A stretch of DNA of 6,190 bases from Clostridium sp. CAG:389. Lineage in GTDB: Bacteria; Bacillota; Clostridia; TANB77; CAG-508. Each line of letters begins with the position of its first letter. Positions within the stretch are counted from its first letter, which is position 1. The position numbers were made by a program, and so were the translations under genes. Positions 1 to 5,145 of this stretch are shown one piece after another. The notes beneath the pieces are model-generated. The model searched no databases. It was not told the origin of the DNA and worked only from the letters and a program-made list of their open reading frames with translations. The stretch covers positions 1 through 6,190 of the forward strand of contig FR901912.1 of NCBI GenBank assembly GCA_000438255.1, read 5' to 3'.

Positions 1-116
1 GAACAGGACATACTTATAAATAATATATGCCATTAGGGGGACAATGGATTTTAAAAGCATAATGTCTCAAAACTATTATCCAGTAACTATTTTTTTTATA
101 AATTAAAAGAAAACAA
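1..116. other. Non-coding leader upstream of murF; tail of upstream gene not identifiable
   Basis: No convincing gene is visible here. All three + frames close early (stops at 34-36 in frame 1, 17-19 in frame 2 and 21-23 in frame 3), so an upstream gene could end within the first 36 bases, but too few residues remain to identify it. A weak inverted repeat, CCATT (31-35) with AATGG (43-47), and a T-run at about 90-97 are present. They are not joined as a proper intrinsic terminator. Confidence 0.4.
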
Positions 117-145
117 TTGCAAAAAAATAAAAAAAAGCATATAAT
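117..145 (+). promoter_or_regulatory. Sigma-A-type promoter for murF
   Basis: A -35 box TTGCAA (117-122) and a perfect -10 box TATAAT (140-145) are separated by exactly 17 bases. Transcription would start at about 152, giving a short leader of roughly 20 bases with GAGGTG (161-166) seven bases before the murF ATG. The boxes are read directly from the sequence; activity is inferred. It suggests that murF begins a transcription unit and does not depend wholly on upstream genes. Confidence 0.75.
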
Positions 146-173
146 CTATCAAGAAAAAATGAGGTGATAACAT

Positions 174-1556
174 ATGAAAATAAAGGAAATATTACAAGCA
201 ACAAGAGGAAAACTGATACAAGGAAATGAAGAAGAAGAAATAAATGAATTTTGTAGAGATACAAGAATAATAAAAGAAGGAGATGCATACATAGGAATAA
301 AAGGCGAAAACTTTGATGGAAATACATTATGGAAAAACGCATTTGAAAATGGTGCAAGTACAGTAATATTACAAGGAATAGACTTTTCAAAAGAAAATTT
401 AGAAAAATACCAAAATGAAAATATAATAGTAGTAGAAGATACAATAGAAGCACTTGCTGATATTGCAACATATAGAAGAATGCTATTTGGAAAAGATTTT
501 CCTGTTATTGGTGTAACTGGAAGTGTTGGAAAAACAAGCACAAAAGATATAATAGCAAATGTTGTATCACAAAAATATAAAACATTAAAAACACAAGGAA
601 ATAATAATAATAATATAGGATTGCCATTTACAATATTTAATTTAAAGGACCAAGAAGCAGCAGTAATAGAAATGGGAATGAATCATTTTGGAGAAATAAG
701 TAAATTAACTAAAATTGCAAAACCAACAATTTCAGTTATTACAAACATAGGAACATCACATATAGGAAATTTAGGTTCAAGAGAAAATATATTAAAAGCT
801 AAATTAGAAATTTTAGAAGGAATGGACAAAAAAGTATTAGTTATAAATAATGACAATGATTTATTACATAAATTTTATTTGGAAAATAAAGATGTAGAGA
901 TACATACATATGGAATTGAAAACGAGTCAGAAGTAACAGCTGAAAATATTGTTTTAAATGAAAATGAGAGTGAATTTGTTTGCAACATAAAGGGAGAAAA
1001 ATTTAATGTTAAAGTCCCTGTTGGAGGAATACATTTTGTATATAATGCTCTATGTGCTGCAACTGTTGGTACATTGTTAGGATTAAGTAAAGAACAAATA
1101 GAAAATGGAATAAAAACCTTTGAATTAACTAAAAAGAGAATGGATATAACAGAACTAAAAAATGGAGTTACTATTATAAATGATAGTTATAATGCAAGTT
1201 TTGAATCAATGCAAGCTTCTTTAAAATATTTAAGTGGTTTGAATGCAAAGAGAAAAATAGCTGTATTAGGAGATATGTTTGAACTTGGAGAATATTCAAA
1301 GGAACTTCATGAAAAAGTTGGTAAAGAAGTCGTTAAAAATAAGATTGATATTTTAGTTTGCTGTGGAGATAGTGCTAAATATATTGTCAATATGGCTAAA
1401 AAAGAAGGTATGCCAAAGGAAAAAGTTTTTTATTTTGATAATAAGGAGCAAATTGAAAAATTTATTAGAGAAAATGCACAAAATGGTGATAGTGTGTTGT
1501 TTAAGGCTTCTAATGGAATGAAATTCTTTAATATTGTTGAAAATTTAATAAAATAA
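174..1556 (+). CDS. murF: UDP-N-acetylmuramoyl-tripeptide--D-alanyl-D-alanine ligase
   Basis: MurF is the last cytoplasmic ligase of peptidoglycan precursor synthesis. It joins D-Ala-D-Ala to UDP-MurNAc-tripeptide with ATP, making the UDP-MurNAc-pentapeptide. The 460 residues match the usual family length and show the three-domain Mur ligase plan. The N-terminal substrate domain (about 1-108) is followed by a central ATPase domain with P-loop GVTGSVGKTS (113-122), the loop GNNNNNIGLP (142-151), EMGMNHFGEI (166-175) and the TSHIGNLGS stretch (194-202). The C-terminal domain carries KKRMDI (320-325), NDSYNAS (336-342) and GDMFELG (366-372). GNNNNNIGLP fits the MurF pattern GNxNNxIGxP. The start at ATG 174 is supported by GAGGTG at 161-166. 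Next downstream is ddl, which makes the dipeptide this enzyme uses. No frameshift or missing catalytic motif is seen. Codon choice drifts from ATA-rich at the 5' end to ATT-rich at the 3' end. Confidence 0.96.
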   Translation: MKIKEILQATRGKLIQGNEEEEINEFCRDTRIIKEGDAYIGIKGENFDGNTLWKNAFENGASTVILQGIDFSKENLEKYQNENIIVVEDTIEALADIATYRRMLFGKDFPVIGVTGSVGKTSTKDIIANVVSQKYKTLKTQGNNNNNIGLPFTIFNLKDQEAAVIEMGMNHFGEISKLTKIAKPTISVITNIGTSHIGNLGSRENILKAKLEILEGMDKKVLVINNDNDLLHKFYLENKDVEIHTYGIENESEVTAENIVLNENESEFVCNIKGEKFNVKVPVGGIHFVYNALCAATVGTLLGLSKEQIENGIKTFELTKKRMDITELKNGVTIINDSYNASFESMQASLKYLSGLNAKRKIAVLGDMFELGEYSKELHEKVGKEVVKNKIDILVCCGDSAKYIVNMAKKEGMPKEKVFYFDNKEQIEKFIRENAQNGDSVLFKASNGMKFFNIVENLIK

Positions 1557-1569
1557 TTTCTAGATTGTA

Positions 1570-1575
1570 TATAAT
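1570..1575 (+). promoter_or_regulatory. Possible -10 box ahead of ddl
   Basis: A TATAAT hexamer lies 13 bases after the murF stop and 37 bases before the preferred ddl start. No acceptable -35 box exists at 16-18 bases upstream, and TG lies one base off the extended -10 position. In DNA this AT-rich the match may be chance. ddl is more simply read from the murF promoter. Confidence 0.2.
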
Positions 1576-1601
1576 GTAATTGATTTTATAAATATGAAAG
1601 T

Positions 1602-1605
1602 AGGT
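1602..1605 (+). promoter_or_regulatory. Shine-Dalgarno site that decides the ddl start
   Basis: AGGT at 1602-1605 lies only one base before the in-frame ATG at 1607 but seven bases before the ATG at 1613. The murF site (AGGT 162-165, ATG 174) has eight bases. The spacing favours initiation at 1613, which removes Met-Lys from the longer reading. Confidence 0.6.
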
Positions 1606-1612
1606 AATGAAA

Positions 1613-2650
1613 ATGAAAAAATTAGGCGTTATATTTGGGGGTATGTCAACAGAAAACAAGGTTTCTTGTGTATCAGGAGCCTCTGTAATTAGAAATTTAA
1701 ACAAAGAAAAATATGAGATATTTCCAATATTTATAGATGAAAATGGAAAATGGTTTAAAGTTAAGATGCAAGCTGATGGAGAGATAAAAATAGATGATAA
1801 AGAACAAATTGAAAATATTGTTGAATATATAAAACAGATGGATGTTATTTTTCCAGTTTTACATGGTTTGTATGGAGAAGATGGAACAATTCAAGGTTTA
1901 TTCGAATTATTAAAAATTCCTTATGTTGGTTGTGGCGTATTAGCTTCAAGTGTTGGAATGGATAAAGTTTATACAAAAATTATTTTCGATAAAGCTGAAA
2001 TAAATCAAACTAAATATGTTTATATTAGAAAATACGATGATAAATATATTTATGTAGATGATAGTTTTAATGAAAAAATAATGGAATTAAATGAAGTTTC
2101 AGATTTAGTAACAGAAAAATTGAATTTTCCAATGTTTGTAAAACCATCAAATTCTGGTTCAAGTGTGGGAATTAGTAAAGCTAGTAATTTAGAAGAATTG
2201 AAAAATGCAATAGTAGAAGCATCAAAATTTGATAAGAAAATATTAATAGAACAAGGCATTGATGGAAGAGAAGTTGAATGTGCAGTTTTAGGGAATGAGG
2301 ATGTTGCAAGTTCATGTGTTGGTGAAATTATTGCTGCTGATGAATTTTATAGTTATGATGCTAAATATAAAAATCAAGAGTCTAAAACATTGATTCCTGC
2401 TGAAATATCTGATGATAAATCAGAAGAGATTAGAAAGTTAGCGATAAAAGCATTTAAGGCTATTGATGGAAAAGGATTGTCAAGAGTTGATTTCTTTATA
2501 GAGAATGGTACTGGAAAAGTGTATATAAATGAAATAAATACATTACCTGGTTTTACTAGTATTAGTATGTATCCAAAACTTTTTGAAAAGGTTGGTGTTG
2601 AGTATTCAGAATTACTTGATAGAGTAATTGATTTAGCTTTTAGACGTTAA
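1613..2650 (+). CDS. ddl: D-alanine--D-alanine ligase (ATP-grasp)
   Basis: Ddl condenses two D-Ala with ATP in the cytoplasm to form D-Ala-D-Ala, the substrate of MurF encoded just upstream. The 345-residue protein (347 if started at ATG 1607; numbers below use the longer form) has the Ddl layout. The N-terminal domain has IFGGMSTENKVS (9-20) with the conserved Glu16, and VLHGLYGEDG (84-93). The ATP-grasp part has GCGVLASSVGMDK (108-120), FVKPSNSGSSVG (177-188), IEQGIDGREVE (214-224) and the metal-binding NEINTLPGFT (308-317). The omega-loop reads FYSYDAKY (247-254). Tyr254 matches the tyrosine typical of D-Ala-D-Ala ligases, where VanA-type D-Ala-D-Lac ligases have His, so a resistance-type ligase is not indicated. 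Asn17 replaces the His of the usual EHxVS pattern. Length is near that of Gram-positive Ddl and greater than E. coli DdlB. It probably shares a transcript with murF and ends at the terminator at 2693-2721. Confidence 0.95.
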   Translation: MKKLGVIFGGMSTENKVSCVSGASVIRNLNKEKYEIFPIFIDENGKWFKVKMQADGEIKIDDKEQIENIVEYIKQMDVIFPVLHGLYGEDGTIQGLFELLKIPYVGCGVLASSVGMDKVYTKIIFDKAEINQTKYVYIRKYDDKYIYVDDSFNEKIMELNEVSDLVTEKLNFPMFVKPSNSGSSVGISKASNLEELKNAIVEASKFDKKILIEQGIDGREVECAVLGNEDVASSCVGEIIAADEFYSYDAKYKNQESKTLIPAEISDDKSEEIRKLAIKAFKAIDGKGLSRVDFFIENGTGKVYINEINTLPGFTSISMYPKLFEKVGVEYSELLDRVIDLAFRR

Positions 2651-2692
2651 TAAATTATTACAGTTCAGTAAAATAAATTATTATAAAATATA

Positions 2693-2721
2693 AAAAAGTC
2701 CATAAAATCTATGGATTTTTT
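2693..2721 (+). terminator. Intrinsic terminator after ddl
   Basis: GTCCATA (2698-2704) pairs with TATGGAT (2710-2716) around a 5-base loop, with one G-U pair. The stem extends through an A-run (2693-2697) paired with the T-tract (2717-2721). The 3' arm runs directly into TTTTTT, the form of a Rho-independent terminator. The A-run on the other side could let it act on both strands. It closes the murF-ddl unit 42 bases after the ddl stop. Confidence 0.8.
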
Positions 2722-2730
2722 AACATTTTA

Positions 2731-2739
2731 TGATATAAT
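2731..2739 (+). promoter_or_regulatory. Extended -10 promoter for the J-domain gene
   Basis: TGATATAAT (2731-2739) is a perfect extended -10 element (TGN-TATAAT). No good -35 box is present; the -35 position falls in the 3' arm of the preceding terminator. Transcription would start at about 2745-2747, roughly 25 bases before the ATG at 2771. No CIRCE-type heat-shock operator is seen, so regulation by HrcA is not supported. Confidence 0.6.
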
Positions 2740-2770
2740 ATACCTACCTAATTTTGTAGGAGGATGTTAA

Positions 2771-3637
2771 ATGAAATATAAAGATTACTATAAAATACTC
2801 GGCTTAGAAACAAGCAGAGTTTCAATAGATGAAATAAAATCAGCATATAGAATTGCAGTAAAGAAAAATCATCCTGACTTAAATGTTGGAGATAACTTAG
2901 CAGAAGAAAAAATAAAAGATATAAATGAAGCATATAGAACATTATCAACACCTGCATCTAAAAGAAAATATGATAGAATATGGAATTCTAGAAATAATGC
3001 TAAAAATTACCAAAGCTTTAAAGGAAAAAATATATTTAGTATGTTTTTAGGAGATATAGAAAAGAATAGAGAAGAAGAAATAATAAAAAAGAATCCAATA
3101 AAAGGAGAAAACATAGAAACAGAGATAAGAGTTAGTCTTGAAGATGCTTTTTATGGATTAGAGAAAAAAATCTCTTTAAGAACAATAGAAGGCAAAATGA
3201 AAACATTTGAAGTCAAAATACCAGAAGGAATAAGAGATGGTGAAAAAATTAGACTTATTGGACAAGGAAAAAAAGGTATAAATGGCGGAAAAAATGGAGA
3301 TTTACTTATAAAAATAAATATTGAAGAAAATAAGATATTTAAATTATATGGAAGTGATTTGTGTACAGATTTAAAACTTTCACCTTGGGAAGCTGCATTA
3401 GGAACAAGAGTTGATTTAAAAACAATAGATGGAGAAACGAAAGTCTATATACCACAAGGAATACAGAGCGGCGAAAAAATAAGAATACCTAGTAAAGGTT
3501 ATAAAGATGGCAAAGGTGGTAGAGGAGATTTAGTTGCAGAAGTTAAAATAATGGTTCCTAAAAAATTGGAGCTTGATGAGCAAGAAATGTTTAAAAAACT
3601 AAAAGATATGTCAACATTTAATCCAAGAAATGATTAA
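2771..3637 (+). CDS. J-domain co-chaperone without zinc finger (DnaJ/CbpA type)
   Basis: This is a J-protein that would stimulate the ATPase of an Hsp70 (DnaK) and deliver unfolded substrates to it in the cytoplasm. Residues 4-70 form the J domain (DYYKILGL at 5-12, the invariant HPD at 34-36, and YRTLSTPASKRKYD at 55-68). A short linker (about 71-110) contains little Gly, unlike the G/F region of classical DnaJ. From about 112 to 265 come two beta-rich substrate-binding repeats, with paired signatures VKIPEGIRDGEKIRLIGQG (148-166) and VYIPQGIQSGEKIRIPSKG (225-243). No CxxCxGxG zinc-finger repeats are present, so this is a class II J-protein like CbpA rather than DnaJ proper. At 288 aa it is close to CbpA length. 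TAGGAGG (2757-2763) is seven bases before the ATG. It seems to be a single-gene unit, with no dnaK or grpE nearby and no clear terminator after it. Confidence 0.9.
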   Translation: MKYKDYYKILGLETSRVSIDEIKSAYRIAVKKNHPDLNVGDNLAEEKIKDINEAYRTLSTPASKRKYDRIWNSRNNAKNYQSFKGKNIFSMFLGDIEKNREEEIIKKNPIKGENIETEIRVSLEDAFYGLEKKISLRTIEGKMKTFEVKIPEGIRDGEKIRLIGQGKKGINGGKNGDLLIKINIEENKIFKLYGSDLCTDLKLSPWEAALGTRVDLKTIDGETKVYIPQGIQSGEKIRIPSKGYKDGKGGRGDLVAEVKIMVPKKLELDEQEMFKKLKDMSTFNPRND

Positions 3638-3682
3638 AAATGTCAAAACATAGTATAAACTTTACATAATTTAACAAAACTA

Positions 3683-3711
3683 TTGACAAAAACCTTTAAA
3701 GTGGCTATAAT
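3683..3711 (+). promoter_or_regulatory. Consensus sigma-A promoter of the secretion-module operon
   Basis: A perfect -35 box TTGACA (3683-3688) and a perfect -10 box TATAAT (3706-3711) are 17 bases apart, the strongest promoter in the window. Transcription would start at about 3718, leaving a leader of about 57 bases before the ATG at 3775. An 8-bp palindrome, CTTTAAAG (3694-3701), lies in the spacer and could be an operator, but in AT-rich DNA it may be chance. No CTTTAAAG copy flanks the other promoters. Confidence 0.85.
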
Positions 3712-3739
3712 TAAAGATAGTGATGCAACAAAAGACAAA

Positions 3740-3756
3740 CTATGGATTGTACATAG
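3740..3756 (+). other. Small hairpin in the leader of the operon
   Basis: CTATG (3740-3744) and CATAG (3752-3756) can pair around a 7-base loop. This sits in the predicted untranslated leader, four bases before the Shine-Dalgarno GAGGTG (3761-3766). The stem is short and weak, and no T-tract follows, so it is not a terminator. A role in translation is only a possibility. Confidence 0.25.
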
Positions 3757-3774
3757 AAATGAGGTGTAAATTAT

Positions 3775-4296
3775 ATGGAAACATGGCAAGGAAAACATTT
3801 TAGTATAACTGATCCAGAAGGAGTAAATACTGTTATATATCAAATAAATAAAACTCCAAAAGAGTATATGAAGGACTACCCTAAATATACTGTTGATAGA
3901 TTGGACTATACAGAAGAATTAAGAGGTAATATGAAAAGAAAGACTTTTTATGTTGATTTTCCTACATATGAAGATGAATTATTAATATTGTCTTTTGCCA
4001 AAGACAAAGTAGTCGTAAATACTGCAATAATGGCAGATGACAAAATATCAATAAGTAAAAAACCAATGCCACTAAAATGTGACAGTATATATTCAGAAGA
4101 AGAAAAAGAAGTTAAAGACTTCAAATATACACCAAATTTGAAAAGACCTATTTGTATAATAGATCCAGAAACAACAGAGGAAGTAAAACCTGTACTTTAT
4201 TTTGATGAAAAAACAAATGAAGTTAGAGGAAAATGTAAATTAAAACCATATAAATCTTATTTTGCCTTTGAAATTAGAGACAAAAAAGAAAATTAA
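3775..4296 (+). CDS. Unrecognised soluble protein, first gene of the secretion-module operon
   Basis: I do not recognise the family of this 173-aa protein. It has no signal peptide and no hydrophobic segment long enough to cross a membrane, and it is rich in Lys, Glu and Asp, so it should be cytosolic. Short alternating hydrophobic stretches (TFYVDF 57-62, KVVVNTAIM 78-86, VLYFDE 140-145, YFAFEI 162-167) suggest a mainly beta fold. Charged segments at about 88-118 and 130-138 may separate an N-terminal half (1-100) from a smaller C-terminal half. Three Cys (102, 127, 154) are not arranged as a metal motif. GAGGTG at 3761-3766 supports the ATG at 3775. The gene is first after the consensus promoter and 13 bases before the next gene, so it is very likely made together with the VirD4-like protein and may serve conjugation or its control. 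That role rests on position only. Confidence 0.8.
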   Translation: METWQGKHFSITDPEGVNTVIYQINKTPKEYMKDYPKYTVDRLDYTEELRGNMKRKTFYVDFPTYEDELLILSFAKDKVVVNTAIMADDKISISKKPMPLKCDSIYSEEEKEVKDFKYTPNLKRPICIIDPETTEEVKPVLYFDEKTNEVRGKCKLKPYKSYFAFEIRDKKEN

Positions 4297-4309
4297 GGGA
4301 GGAAGTTAA

Positions 4310-4633
4310 ATGAATATAAGTCCGAAAAGAGATATAGAAGGAGCGAAAACTGACATTACAGTTATGGCTATTGCACCACTAACAAATACATTAGACAAAG
4401 AACAAAAAAATGGAGACGGAACAAAAGTTATTGCTAGTGGAGAATTTTCAATTGTAAGAAGTGAAGTTCCAGTTATAGATACAAAAACAGAAAATAATAT
4501 AGTTACATCAGATGGAAGAAGACAACTAGCTGATGGAACAATTATGAAAATAAATATAAGTGATAAACGTAGAGATTTACAAAAAGCTATAATGGTTGAA
4601 CAAAAAGAACAAAGTGTGCAAGAAGAAAGATAA
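4310..4633 (+). CDS. Small protein, possibly SpoVG-like
   Basis: The 107-aa product has no membrane segment or signal peptide. Residues 39-98 recall SpoVG, a small nucleic-acid-binding regulator of Firmicutes. They contain KVIAS (39-43), then VPVID (53-57), ADGT (74-77) and a closing helix RRDLQKAIMVEQ (87-98), laid out like the IAS, RVID, PDGE and IQDAVLNEY elements of SpoVG. The match needs gaps (the IAS-to-VID distance is shorter by three) and the usual PSKR motif is not preserved, so the assignment is tentative. The N-terminal 38 residues are longer than in SpoVG and the C-terminus is Glu/Gln-rich. A strong AAGGGAGG site (4295-4302) starts one base before the end of the preceding stop codon and sets the ATG at 4310. 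The gene lies 13 bases after the unrecognised gene and 26 bases before the coupling-protein gene, so all three are probably cotranscribed. Confidence 0.75.
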   Translation: MNISPKRDIEGAKTDITVMAIAPLTNTLDKEQKNGDGTKVIASGEFSIVRSEVPVIDTKTENNIVTSDGRRQLADGTIMKINISDKRRDLQKAIMVEQKEQSVQEER

Positions 4634-4659
4634 TACAAAAGAATAGTAGGTGATTTTTA

Positions 4660-5145
4660 ATGAATTACAAATTAGAGGGAGCTATAAAAAAAAGTAAAAA
4701 GAGTTTTATTATATGTGCAATACTATGGCTTGTATTAGTCATAGTATTTGTTGCGCCTTTTTCATATAGTGCATTTCAAGCTACAAATGATGCTGGAAAA
4801 GTATCAATGTCAATATTTATGGATCAACTTATGGCAAATATAACAAATCCATTTGCAGCATTAGCAGGCATATTTGAACAAGGAGCAATACATAATTTTA
4901 TATCATTATTATTAGGATTTACAGTTGTCTATTTAGTTATATTTTTTATTGGACTTGCAAAAGCAGCTCCTAAAAGTAGATACAGAGATATTGAGCATGG
5001 TTCAAGCGATTGGAGTCAAAGAGGAGAACAATATCAAATTTTAAGTAGAAATAAAGGAATCATTCTTGCAGAAGACAACTATTTGCCACTTGATAAAAGA
5101 GGAAATGTCAATGTTTTGGTAGTTGGACGGTTCTGGTTCTGGTAA
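4660..5145 (+). CDS. VirD4/TraG-type coupling protein, N-terminal part, cut short by a frameshift in Walker A
   Basis: This is the membrane anchor and start of the nucleotide-binding domain of a type IV secretion coupling protein, the inner-membrane ATPase that brings the DNA-relaxase complex to the transfer channel. As written it is 161 aa. Two transmembrane helices are clear (about 16-38 and 79-100), with a loop of some 40 residues between them, the classic VirD4 topology. The cytoplasmic part begins with HGSSDW (113-118), similar to the HGSARW-like motif of Gram-positive coupling proteins, and runs to NVLVVG (151-156). After Gly156 the frame yields RFWFW and a stop (5143-5145) in place of the P-loop. 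Dropping one base at about 5128 joins it to the open frame that follows, so this is half of one gene. AGGTGA (4648-4653) precedes the ATG by six bases. A 161-aa product alone would lack all ATPase motifs. Confidence 0.85.
   Translation: MNYKLEGAIKKSKKSFIICAILWLVLVIVFVAPFSYSAFQATNDAGKVSMSIFMDQLMANITNPFAALAGIFEQGAIHNFISLLLGFTVVYLVIFFIGLAKAAPKSRYRDIEHGSSDWSQRGEQYQILSRNKGIILAEDNYLPLDKRGNVNVLVVGRFWFW

Noticed and set aside
44..106. A possible 20-codon small ORF (ATG at 44) after AGGGGG (35-40)
   Set aside because: The spacing from the G-run to ATG is only three bases, the peptide resembles nothing known, and no promoter is seen before it. It is within chance in this DNA.
103..541. Two long minus-strand open frames opposite the start of murF
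   Set aside because: They are low-complexity Leu/Phe/Ser-rich translations caused by A-rich coding sequence on the other strand. murF on the + strand is certain, and they have no supported start.
2320..2420. A vancomycin-resistance-type (D-Ala-D-Lac or D-Ser) ligase
   Set aside because: The omega-loop is FYSYDAKY with the Tyr typical of D-Ala-D-Ala ligases, and no vanH, vanX or vanT-like neighbour is present.
2743..2763. A hairpin (CCTAC 2743-2747 with GTAGG 2756-2760) touching the Shine-Dalgarno site of the J-domain gene, as a possible RNA thermometer
   Set aside because: The predicted transcription start (about 2745-2747) falls inside the 5' arm, so most of that arm would not be in the mRNA. 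The stem is also only five base pairs.
4306..4638. A 110-aa minus-strand open frame fully covering the 107-aa gene
   Set aside because: The + strand frame has a strong Shine-Dalgarno site, operon spacing and a balanced composition. The minus frame is a hydrophobic shadow without a start site.
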